In this document: piece by piece, positions 12,676-19,148 of the stretch
How positions within the stretch are numbered: the stretch's first letter is position 1
How the letters are laid out: every line of letters starts with the position of its first letter
Assembly (NCBI GenBank): GCA_050184225.1
Contig: JBFXAN010000127.1
Coordinates: forward strand, 1-19,148
Length of the DNA: 19,148 nucleotides
Direction: 5' to 3'
Source of the DNA: JBFXAN01 sp050184225
GTDB lineage: Bacteria > Chloroflexota > Dehalococcoidia > CAUJGQ01
Position numbers and translations under genes: made by a program
The notes under the pieces: generated by a model
Told to the model about the DNA's origin: nothing
What the model saw: the letters and a program-made list of their open reading frames with translations, nothing else
Databases searched by the model: none

Positions 12676-13905
12676 TCACCACGCCGCCTCCAGCAGCGCG
12701 AGCATCCGCTCGACCTGGTCGTCCGGCCGCTGATTCGGATTGGCGTTGAAGTTCTTCAGGGTATCTCGCGCCAGCAGTGGCAATTCCTCGCGGGGAATCC
12801 CCAGGTCGCTGACGCAGGCAGGCATGCCGATCGATCGGTAGAACTCCGCCAGAGCATCCGCCGTCGCCGCATTCGCCCCGCTGGCGGACATACCATCGCG
12901 CCGGACGCCGAGCGCTTCCGCGAGCCGGAACGCCGTCTCTGGATCGCCGCTGCCGAGGTGCCGCATCGTGCCCGGCAGGGTCGCCGCCGTCGCTTCACCC
13001 TGGCCAACGTGGTGATAGCGGATGTGCAGCGCCGTCGCCAGCGCGTAGGAGGCGCTGCCGACCGGATCGCGCTCCGTGCGCCGGCCAGTATCGTCGTCGG
13101 CGGCGCGGTTCGCCAGGAACGCCGCCGCGCACAGGTCGATCCGCGGCGCGGCATTGTTCGGCTCCGCCAGCGCGAGCGGCAGGGCGCGCTGCGCCAGCCG
13201 GAAGGCGTGGATCCGGTCGCCCTCCAGCAGCGGGTTGGACGACCGCGCGGCCAGGCTACGCAAGGCGCCGGTGAAGGTCGTCGTGCCGGTTGATCGCACC
13301 AACTCCACTGGCGCCGTGAGCAGCGCCTCCCCATCCCAGAAGAGCGCGACGGGGCGCGTCTTCGGGTCGTAGTACTCCATTCGGTGGTCGAGGTCGTCGT
13401 TCTTCAGGCCGGTGCCGGCCCGGTTCATTGCGCTGGTCGGCGTCGTCACGATGTTGATGATCGGCGGCTTGGGCGCCATCAACCGCGGGCTGAACGCCGG
13501 CTTTCCCTCGGGATATTGCGTCATCAGCTCGAACGGGTCGCCCGACTCTCCCAGAAAGATCGCAACCGCCCGCACGCCCACGATCACGCTGCCGCCGCCC
13601 ACGGCAATCAGTAGGTCCGCCCCGGCCGCACGAGCCGCTTCGGTCGCCGCCTGGACCGACTGAAACGTCGAGTCCTTATCCATCGCGTCAAAGACACCGG
13701 CAAACCGTTCACCGAGTTCGGCCTGGATGCGCGCCACGAGGTTCGTACGCTGGGCGACGGTCCGGCCGCAGATCACAAAGGCGCGTCGAGCGCCCGCCCG
13801 CTCTACCTCGCCGCCGAGGTGTTGCAGCGCGTTGTCGCCGCTGTAGAGCCGCCACGGATAGCTGACCGCGCGGAACGTGCCGTAGCTGGTGTCCACCATC
13901 GTCAT
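12676..13905 (-). CDS. Iron-containing alcohol dehydrogenase family protein lacking the usual metal ligands
   Basis: The 409-residue protein has the Fe-ADH fold: a nucleotide-binding half with AVGGGSVIVGVRAVAI (about 101-116), IVTTPTSAMNRAGTG (153-166), and a helical C-terminal half. Key positions deviate. The GGGS..D..K motif reads GGGSVIVGVR, losing Asp and changing Lys to Arg. The metal ligands, aligned to the TG.DAL.HA and H.LAH...PHG blocks, are T209, G213, T291 and Q302 in place of Asp, His, His and His. It may therefore be a metal-independent reductase, as discussed for maleylacetate reductases, or a non-catalytic relative. The start at 13905 has AAGG about eight bases upstream. It is the last gene of the acyl-CoA cluster, separated from it by a palindromic repeat. 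Confidence 0.8.
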   Translation of the reverse strand: MTMVDTSYGTFRAVSYPWRLYSGDNALQHLGGEVERAGARRAFVICGRTVAQRTNLVARIQAELGERFAGVFDAMDKDSTFQSVQAATEAARAAGADLLIAVGGGSVIVGVRAVAIFLGESGDPFELMTQYPEGKPAFSPRLMAPKPPIINIVTTPTSAMNRAGTGLKNDDLDHRMEYYDPKTRPVALFWDGEALLTAPVELVRSTGTTTFTGALRSLAARSSNPLLEGDRIHAFRLAQRALPLALAEPNNAAPRIDLCAAAFLANRAADDDTGRRTERDPVGSASYALATALHIRYHHVGQGEATAATLPGTMRHLGSGDPETAFRLAEALGVRRDGMSASGANAATADALAEFYRSIGMPACVSDLGIPREELPLLARDTLKNFNANPNQRPDDQVERMLALLEAAW

Positions 13906-13957
13906 TGGAGTCGCCTTCCTATCGAGCGCACTGTGTCGAACACCACAGACCGCCCCT

Positions 13958-14032
13958 GTCATCCTGAGCGAGAGCGAAGGATCTCGGAGATCTGACTTGC
14001 GTTCGAGATCCTTCGCTGTCGCTCAGGATGAC
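13958..14032. repeat. Long intergenic inverted repeat
   Basis: The arms 13958-13986 and 14004-14032 pair over 29 bp with one mismatch and enclose a 17-base loop. The arm sequence begins GTCATCCTGAGCGAGAGCGA, a type of dispersed palindrome I recall from many environmental bacterial genomes. It fills most of the gap between the second acyl-CoA dehydrogenase gene and the Fe-ADH-family gene. In RNA from either strand it forms a very stable hairpin, so it may end or protect the acyl-CoA dehydrogenase message. No U-tract is present. The rest of the gap (13906-13957 and 14033-14057) holds nothing recognisable. Confidence 0.85.
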
Positions 14033-14057
14033 AAACGGGAATGGCAGCCGCACCGCT

Positions 14058-15182
14058 TTACCATTGGAGCGCGTCGGCCATGCGGCGCTTGTGCCATTTC
14101 GGATCGCCGAGGACGTGCAGCAGCGTGCGGGACATCTGCGTGTGCTTGACCAGGCCGTACTCCTCGGCCGAGCCGATGCCGGCGTGGACCTCGTGCGCGG
14201 CGTTGCACGCCTCTAGGTAGGCTTCACTGGCGACGGCCTTCGCCATGTGCACGCTCGCCGTAGCGGGGCGACCGGTGTCCAGCTTCCACAGCGCCTCGTA
14301 GGTGGTCCAGCGGGCGCTGTCGAGGAAGTTGACCATGCGGATGATGTGGTCCTGCACGCGCTGGAAGCGGCCGATCGGCACACTGAACTGCACGCGCGTC
14401 TGGCTGTATTCGACGGACATGTCGAAGACGGCCTGACAGCCGCCCACCTGGTAGGCGGAGAGGATCGGCAATGCCTTCTCCATCACCCGCTCCAGGGCAG
14501 ACCAGCCGCCGTTCTCCCGTCCGCCGAGCAGGTTGGCGGCGGGCACCTCGACGTTCTCGAACGTCACCTCACACTGCCAGCCCATGAAGCCGGGCAGCAG
14601 CCGCGAATTCACGCCAGTCGCGTCCTTCTCGACCAGCAGCAGGCTGATGTCCTCCATCCCATCGCCGGTGCGGACGGCGACCACGAGGTCGGTGGCGGCG
14701 GTCGCATCGCCGACGAAGGGCTTGACGCCGTTGAGAACATAGCTGTCGCCCCGGCGCTCCGGCCGCATCGTCACGCCGAGCGGTCCCCAGGACATGCGTG
14801 GGTCGGTCACCGCCACTGCCAGCACGACGCGCCCCTGGACGACGGCGGGCAGCACCTTCGATTTCTGTTCGGCGGTGCCCGCCTCGAGCAGTGTCAGCGC
14901 TCCGAACACCGACGAGCTGAAGAACGGCCCCGGCATCGGCCCCCGGCCAAGCTCCTCGAAGAGCACCGCAGCATCCGTCAGCGACATCTCGCCGCCGCCA
15001 TACGCGGCCGGGATCAGCACCCCCAGCCAGCCGAGGTCCGCCGCCCGCGCCCAGACATCCGGCTCGACACCGGTATCCGACCGCTGCAATGCGATCAGCG
15101 CCTGCTTCGGCGCCTCCCGCTCCATGAAGTTCCGCACCGTGTTCTTCAGCATCTGCTGACTTTCAGACAAAGCAAGGTCCAT
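14058..15182 (-). CDS. Acyl-CoA dehydrogenase family protein (second subunit candidate)
   Basis: The 374-residue flavoprotein-family member starts MDLALSESQQMLKNTVRNFME and has the N-terminal helical domain with LGWLGVLIPAAYGGGEMSLTDAAVLFEELGRG. The middle domain ends in PGFMGWQCEVTFENVEVPAANLLG, and the C-terminal domain has the AHEVHAGIGSAEEYGLVKHTQMSRTLLHVLGDP block. It lacks the YEGT-type C-terminal motif holding the catalytic Glu in many acyl-CoA dehydrogenases, and the usual TEP.AGSD flavin loop is replaced by VTDPRMSWGP. It may be the weakly or non-catalytic partner of the dehydrogenase encoded just upstream, as in the alpha2beta2 FadE pairs of actinobacterial steroid catabolism; that is inference. 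AAAGGAG lies before the ATG. Confidence 0.88.
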   Translation of the reverse strand: MDLALSESQQMLKNTVRNFMEREAPKQALIALQRSDTGVEPDVWARAADLGWLGVLIPAAYGGGEMSLTDAAVLFEELGRGPMPGPFFSSSVFGALTLLEAGTAEQKSKVLPAVVQGRVVLAVAVTDPRMSWGPLGVTMRPERRGDSYVLNGVKPFVGDATAATDLVVAVRTGDGMEDISLLLVEKDATGVNSRLLPGFMGWQCEVTFENVEVPAANLLGGRENGGWSALERVMEKALPILSAYQVGGCQAVFDMSVEYSQTRVQFSVPIGRFQRVQDHIIRMVNFLDSARWTTYEALWKLDTGRPATASVHMAKAVASEAYLEACNAAHEVHAGIGSAEEYGLVKHTQMSRTLLHVLGDPKWHKRRMADALQW

Positions 15183-15202
15183 GGGGCGCTCCTTTCAATC
15201 GC

Positions 15203-15339
15203 GCGGCAATCGGCAGTGGGCAATCGGCAATCGGGTTCTGCACTCACCACGGCGGCACTTCTCGATCCATTAGCGACGGCTACCGATCAAGCGGACGACG
15301 GTGAGTTCCAGACCCCATTGCCGATTGCCGATTCCCGCC
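15203..15339. repeat. Inverted-repeat element between the two acyl-CoA dehydrogenase genes
   Basis: The gap of about 155 bases is bounded by related sequences in opposite orientation, built from variants of the unit GGCAATC. The left arm is 15203-15235, the right arm 15313-15339. The clearest pairing is 15205-15220 with its complement in the right arm (16 bp, one mismatch, GGCAATCGGCA-type). The right arm touches the stop codon of the upstream acyl-CoA dehydrogenase gene, so the insertion lies exactly at the gene's end. The centre (15236-15312) shows no gene or further structure that I can support. Confidence 0.65.
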
Positions 15340-16571
15340 TAGTGCACCGTCCCGGCCGCTTCGCGCTGGGCGCGGCCGATGCCGATGCGGCGGGCCATGC
15401 TCACCTTCTGGATCTCGATCGTGCCGCCGGGATGCGTCGCGACGATGCCGTTGCGCTGCTGGCTCTCGATGAACCCCTCCGGCGAGCCCCAGGTCGCGTC
15501 TGTCGTGAGCGCGGCGGGACCGATCGCTTCCAGGATCGCGCCGGTCATCCAGAGTCCGGACACCTTGCGATGCATCGACAGTTGAGGCCCTTCGTAGGAC
15601 TTGGGTTGACGGGCGTAGGTCAGCCAGAAGTTGCGCAGGCCGAAGAGGCGGCCGACCTCACTCTTGATGTAGATCTCCGCGAGCGTGTCGCGCACATCCT
15701 GGTCCTGAGTGAGCGGCTGGCCGTCGCGCTCGTTCTCCTGGCAGTAGGCGAGCAGCCGCTCCCAGAAGCGATTCCGTCCGATCCGCCCGCCGCCGCCGTG
15801 CTCCAGTTCGAGGTGGGTGCTGGCGACGCGCCAGCCGTTGTTCTCACCGCCGACGAGCGACGAGGCGGGGACACGGACATCGTCGAAGAAGACCGTCTGT
15901 TTCTGGCCGCTGCCGGCGCCGCCCTCGCCGCCGACGCCCATCAGGTCCATCCCCTGGACGGTGATGCCGGGCAGGTCGGCGTCGATCATGAACCAGGAGA
16001 CGTTCTCGTGACGGGTCCCGCCGGGATCGGTGCAGGCGATCATCCAGATCCGGTCGGCGCCGTTGTCGCTGCCGACGAAGATCTTCTGACCGTTGATCAC
16101 GTACTCGTCGCCATCGCGGATCGCCTGGGTCTGCACCCCGGCGAGGTCGGAGCCGGCGCCCGGCTCGGTGAGCAACTGCCAGGTGCGTACCTCACCCTTG
16201 TAAATCGGCGGCAGGAACCGCTCCTTCTGCTCATCCGTGCCCCACACCTGGATCGACGGTCCGCCCAGCCGGCCACCGGAGTCGTAGTACGGCGGCAGCG
16301 AGATTTCGAGCCGGTCCGCCTCCTCTTCGAGGATGATCGTGTGGTCCACATCGAGGCCGCCGCCGCCGTATTGGACTGGTGCGAACGGATAGAGCCACCC
16401 CTTTTCGCCGAGCTTGCGGCCCAGCTCGCGCTGCTGCTGATAACGGCGGGCGCTGTCTTCGGCATCGAGGGTTCTACGGGCGATATCCGGCGGAACGTTT
16501 GCTTCCAGCCAGGCGCGCACCTCGGCGCGGAATCGCTCCTGCTCCTCGGTGTACGTCACCTCAAAATCCAT
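15339..16571 (-). CDS. Acyl-CoA dehydrogenase
   Basis: The 410-residue protein is an FAD-dependent acyl-CoA dehydrogenase. It has EEQERFRAEVRAWLEANVP at the N terminus, GWLYPFAPVQYGGGGL, the flavin/substrate loop LLTEPGAGSDLAGVQTQA, the strand INGQKIFVGS, the FFDDVRVPASSLVGGENNGW block and the C-terminal GGTIEIQKVSMARRIGIGRAQ. The Glu of the YEGT-type motif is Gly here (HPGGT), so the base must be elsewhere, as in isovaleryl- and long-chain-type enzymes. The start at 16571 is chosen over further upstream in-frame codons because AGGAGG lies seven bases before it and homology begins there. It follows the CoA-transferase gene by 40 bases. The substrate is unknown, presumably the acyl-CoA made by the CaiB-type enzymes. 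Confidence 0.92.
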   Translation of the reverse strand: MDFEVTYTEEQERFRAEVRAWLEANVPPDIARRTLDAEDSARRYQQQRELGRKLGEKGWLYPFAPVQYGGGGLDVDHTIILEEEADRLEISLPPYYDSGGRLGGPSIQVWGTDEQKERFLPPIYKGEVRTWQLLTEPGAGSDLAGVQTQAIRDGDEYVINGQKIFVGSDNGADRIWMIACTDPGGTRHENVSWFMIDADLPGITVQGMDLMGVGGEGGAGSGQKQTVFFDDVRVPASSLVGGENNGWRVASTHLELEHGGGGRIGRNRFWERLLAYCQENERDGQPLTQDQDVRDTLAEIYIKSEVGRLFGLRNFWLTYARQPKSYEGPQLSMHRKVSGLWMTGAILEAIGPAALTTDATWGSPEGFIESQQRNGIVATHPGGTIEIQKVSMARRIGIGRAQREAAGTVH

Positions 16572-16611
16572 GACACGGCCTCCTGAACCATCGCTTCCTA
16601 CCCGGCGTACT

Positions 16612-18060
16612 CTACCATCGTGGTTCGATACTGGTGACGCCATCGGCACGGTCCGCTTCGAACTCCGCGGCGCTGAGGCCAAGGATCTCGCGGTAGACAA
16701 ATTCGTTGTGCTCGCCCAGCCGCGGCGCCGGCGGCAACGGCAGATACGGCGAGCCGGACATCCGCCAGGGCGGCGTGATCATCGGGAACGGCTCGCCGAT
16801 CGCCGGCGGTGTTACCTGCTCCCACCAGCCACGTGCCACAAGCTGCGGGTCAGCCAGCACTTCTACACCGTCGAGCACGGCGCCGACAGGGACGCCCTCC
16901 GCCTGGAGCCGGTGCGTCAGTTCGTTGTGATCGAAGCAGGCCGTCCACTCCGCCAAGCACGCGTCGATCTCGTCTTGGTGCCGCCACCGACCGGCGACGG
17001 TATCGAAGCGCGGGTCACGGCTCCACTCTGGGTCACCCATGACGGAACGAAGCGATTGCCACTGTTCGTCGGTTTCGACGGCAATCGCGATCCAGGAGGT
17101 AGCCCTCACCCCCGACCCCTCTCCCGTCCCGACGGGAGAGGGGAGCTTGGTCTGACCGTGAGCATCAGCTTGGTCATCGGTCTGATCTGACCGATCGATG
17201 TGTTGAGGTTCATGGTCACTCTGTGCCCCCCTCTCCCGCTCGGCGGGAGAGGGGTCGGGGGTGAGGGCCGTCCTGCACGGATACACCCCATGTGGCGCCA
17301 TACTCGGATGCCGGTTGCCGAGCGGAGTCGCAACGCGGCCGTTGAGCGCGAAATCCATCATCGCCTCGCCGAGCAGACTGACAGTAGCCTCCCGTTGGGA
17401 GAGATCGATGAATTGACCGTGGCCGGTCTGGCGCACCCGACGCAAGCCGCCGATCAGGGCGCCGGCGCCGAGGATGGCGGCGACCGGGTCCGGGTACGTC
17501 TCGTTCGTCAGCAGGGGGATGCCGTCAGTGTAGCCGGTGATCGAGGCGATACCGGCGGTCTGCTCCAGCGTCGAGCCGAGCGACCCGTAGTCACGCTCGG
17601 GTCCGGTGGCACCCTGGCTGCTCAGCTTGAGATAGACGATGTGCGGGTTTGCCTGCCGGATCGCCTTCCAGTCGAGACCCTGCCGTTCCAGCACAGAGGC
17701 GCGGAAGTTCTCGACCAGGGCATCGGAGACGGATGCCAGCCGCAGGAGGAGGTCCTTGCCGCGCGGCGTGGTGAAGTCCAACGTGATGTCGAGCTTGCCG
17801 CGGTTCCGCTGGTTGAAGTAGGCGGCGCGGTTCCAGGGCTGTTCGCCGGGGTCGCCTCCGGGATACTGGCTCATTTGGGCCTGGGTCGTCGGCTTCACCG
17901 CGCCCCGGCTCGTGTCCGCCCGCCGGTCCGACTCCACCTTGATCACCTGCGCGCCCAGGCCGGCGAGGAGCAGCGTCGCGTACGGACCAATCGCGACCTG
18001 GGAAAGGTCGAGAATACGAACGCCGTCGAGCGCGCGGCGCTGCGATGCGGCTGCACCCAT
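16612..18060 (-). CDS. CaiB/BaiF (class III) CoA-transferase with an in-frame repeat insertion
   Basis: The 482-residue protein belongs to the formyl-CoA transferase-type family III. It starts with LDGVRILDLSQVAIGPYATLLLAGLGAQVIKVE, has NRGKLDITLD, VENFRASVLERQGLDW and the catalytic-Asp block GHGQFIDLSQREA (D219). It ends with IGEPFPMITPPWRMSG and LGEHNEFVYREILGL. Such enzymes move CoA between carboxylic acids through aspartyl-CoA intermediates. Family members have about 400-430 residues. The excess matches residues 265-320 (LTPDPSPAERERG ... LPSPVGTGEGSG), which are encoded by the palindromic element 17102-17268 and split YPCR from WIAIAVETDEQW. The insertion is likely a surface loop, but activity is not assured. 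The start overlaps the stop of the preceding CoA-transferase by one base, suggesting a heteromeric pair. Confidence 0.92.
   Translation of the reverse strand: MGAAASQRRALDGVRILDLSQVAIGPYATLLLAGLGAQVIKVESDRRADTSRGAVKPTTQAQMSQYPGGDPGEQPWNRAAYFNQRNRGKLDITLDFTTPRGKDLLLRLASVSDALVENFRASVLERQGLDWKAIRQANPHIVYLKLSSQGATGPERDYGSLGSTLEQTAGIASITGYTDGIPLLTNETYPDPVAAILGAGALIGGLRRVRQTGHGQFIDLSQREATVSLLGEAMMDFALNGRVATPLGNRHPSMAPHGVYPCRTALTPDPSPAERERGAQSDHEPQHIDRSDQTDDQADAHGQTKLPSPVGTGEGSGVRATSWIAIAVETDEQWQSLRSVMGDPEWSRDPRFDTVAGRWRHQDEIDACLAEWTACFDHNELTHRLQAEGVPVGAVLDGVEVLADPQLVARGWWEQVTPPAIGEPFPMITPPWRMSGSPYLPLPPAPRLGEHNEFVYREILGLSAAEFEADRADGVTSIEPRW
17102..17268 (-). mobile_element. Palindromic element with perfect 25-bp terminal inverted repeats inside a CoA-transferase gene
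   Basis: This is a 167-bp element. The left terminus 17102-17126 and the right terminus 17244-17268 are perfect inverted repeats (25 of 25), beginning GCCCTCACCCCCGACCCC. Each terminus is also half of a hairpin: 17116-17143 (13-bp stem, CC loop) and 17228-17254 (12-bp stem, TCG loop). The centre contains the short duplication AGCTTGGTC at 17144-17152 and 17168-17176. I see no target-site duplication. The minus strand is open throughout in the phase of the host gene. The architecture and translated ends match the element at 5014-5173, so both belong to one dispersed family. No transposase is encoded. Confidence 0.88.
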
Positions 18061-19148
18061 CAGATCACCCCCCGCTCGCGCAGCCGCACGATCTCATCCG
18101 GCGTGTAGCCGAGATCGTCGCCGTAGACGACGAGATTGTGCTCGCCCAGCAACGGTGCCCGGCCTTCGACGACCTCGGCATCGCCGATCCGAAAGGGCAC
18201 ACCAGGATACCGCGCGACGCCGGCTACCGGATGCTCGATCTCGCGATAGAAGCCACGCGCGTTCAGGTGTTCGTTCGCATAGAGGTCTTCGACGGTGGCG
18301 ACGTATCCCGCGATCGTGCGCATGCCCTGAAGCTGGTGATAAATTGCCTCCTTGGGCTGGCGGAGCACCCACTCGCCCACCACCTCGTTGAGCGTCTCCC
18401 GGTTCTCCCGTCGGGCATACGTCGTGCTGAAGCGCGGGTCATCGGCCAGTTCCGGCCGCTCGATCAACTCGCAGATCCGCGGCCAGATGTCGGCGGCGAC
18501 GCCCATCTCCAAACCAACGGACACCCAGCCGTCCGCCGCCGGCACCATCGTGTTCGGCCGCCGCTCCGGTGTGTGGCCCTGCCAGGCGGCGTGGATGCTG
18601 GCGTGGATCTGGGTGAAGGCGGTCGCCTCCTGGATCGAGATATCGATCGACTGACCTTCACCGCTGGCATCGCGCTGCCAGACGGCCGCCATGATCGCGG
18701 TGAAGGCGGCGCCGCCGGCGTTGTACAGGGCGGGAGAGCCGCCGATCTTGAGCGGCTCGCGCTCCGGCAGTCCGATCGTGTACATCAACCCGCCGAGCGC
18801 CTCCGCCACGATCTCGGTGATCAGATAGTCTCGATACGGGCCATCCTGACCGAACGGCGTGATCGATACCGTGATCAGCCGGGGATTGGTCGCACGGAGA
18901 TCATCACCGCCGAGTTCCCAACCGGCAAGCGTGCCCGGCGGGAAGTCCTCGACCAGCACGTCGGCACGATCGGCCAGATTGCGGAGGATCGCCCGCCCGC
19001 TCGCCGTGGCGAGATTGACGGTGATGCTCTCCTTGGCCATGTTGAGGTAAAGGAACGCGCCGCTTCCCTCCGGGTTGGGTGCGTCATCCTTGAAGGGACC
19101 GCGCGATCGGAGCAATCCACCGGCGGGAGGCTGATACTTCTCCACGCG
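18060..19148 (-). CDS. CaiB/BaiF (class III) CoA-transferase, 5' end outside the window
   Basis: At least 361 residues are visible. The first visible residues, VEKYQPP, correspond to the 'VIKVE' point of the family, so about 40-50 N-terminal residues (the LDLTQ..AGP block) lie beyond the window edge. A GTG at 19145 is an internal codon, not a start. Visible features are DVLVEDFPPGTLAGWELG, ITPFGQDGPYRDY, the catalytic-Asp block GEGQSIDISIQEA, and the C-terminal LLGEHNLVVYGDDLGYTPDEIVRL. It overlaps the next CoA-transferase gene by one base (TGATG). Two adjacent class III genes often make one heteromeric enzyme, for example the benzylsuccinate CoA-transferase BbsEF type, though nothing here fixes the substrate. 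Confidence 0.9.
   Translation of the reverse strand, partial: RVEKYQPPAGGLLRSRGPFKDDAPNPEGSGAFLYLNMAKESITVNLATASGRAILRNLADRADVLVEDFPPGTLAGWELGGDDLRATNPRLITVSITPFGQDGPYRDYLITEIVAEALGGLMYTIGLPEREPLKIGGSPALYNAGGAAFTAIMAAVWQRDASGEGQSIDISIQEATAFTQIHASIHAAWQGHTPERRPNTMVPAADGWVSVGLEMGVAADIWPRICELIERPELADDPRFSTTYARRENRETLNEVVGEWVLRQPKEAIYHQLQGMRTIAGYVATVEDLYANEHLNARGFYREIEHPVAGVARYPGVPFRIGDAEVVEGRAPLLGEHNLVVYGDDLGYTPDEIVRLRERGVI

Noticed and set aside
14247..16586. A 779-codon open frame on the plus strand opposite the two acyl-CoA dehydrogenase genes, and similar long frames at 6769-7977 and 1451-2206.
   Set aside because: They are antisense to clearly conserved genes, have Arg/Asp/Val/Ala/Gly-rich composition typical of shadow frames in GC-rich DNA, and show no domain or ribosome-binding site.
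17102..17268. Reading the repeated hairpins as a CRISPR array or an intrinsic terminator.
   Set aside because: There are only two inverted, not direct, copies without spacers, no U-tract, and the region is inside an open coding frame.

Overview
The window is GC-rich DNA dominated by minus-strand genes in tightly overlapping operons. Reading along the minus strand (right to left), there are three blocks. The genome style (high GC, GTG/TTG starts, many small palindromic repeats, protein character) suggests a Chloroflexota-type bacterium, perhaps Thermomicrobia-like. That is an inference from general familiarity, not a search result.

Block 1 (19148-12676, minus) is an acyl-CoA metabolism cluster. 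It holds two class III (CaiB/BaiF) CoA-transferases joined by a one-base stop/start overlap (the first is cut by the window edge), two acyl-CoA dehydrogenase-family proteins, and an iron-containing alcohol dehydrogenase-family protein in which the usual metal ligands appear to be replaced. The substrate cannot be named from sequence. The layout suits activation of a carboxylic acid by CoA transfer followed by alpha,beta-desaturation.

Block 2 (11319-12585, plus) is a short accessory island, apparently lower in GC than its surroundings. It has two small uncharacterised genes, a HicB-type antitoxin gene and an eroded hicA toxin remnant.

Block 3 (11136-117, minus) is a C-P lyase (phosphonate degradation) operon in the order phnC-E-D-G-H-I-J-K-L-M. 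It continues without a break into a hexapeptide-repeat acyltransferase, an endonuclease/exonuclease/phosphatase (EEP) family enzyme and a 2H phosphoesterase. PhnCDE import phosphonate. PhnGHI(L) attach it to ribose 5-triphosphate, PhnM removes pyrophosphate and PhnJ breaks the C-P bond to give 5-phosphoribosyl 1,2-cyclic phosphate (PRcP). The enzymes that normally finish the pathway, PhnP and PhnN, are absent here. The two distal phosphoesterase genes are attractive replacements, the 2H protein especially. A possible Pho-box-like set of direct repeats lies upstream of phnC.

The most unusual feature is the density of small palindromic repeats of several unrelated families. Three lie inside protein-coding genes without breaking the frame: a 104-bp AT-rich element in phnI, a roughly 160-bp GC-rich element that rewrites the end of phnJ and the start region of phnK, and a 167-bp element with perfect 25-bp terminal inverted repeats in a CoA-transferase gene. 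The last two belong to one family and are translated in the same orientation and phase (peptides L(T/S)PDPSP...), which recalls the Rickettsia palindromic elements. Non-coding palindromes lie at 48-111, 9324-9406, 13958-14032 and 15203-15339.
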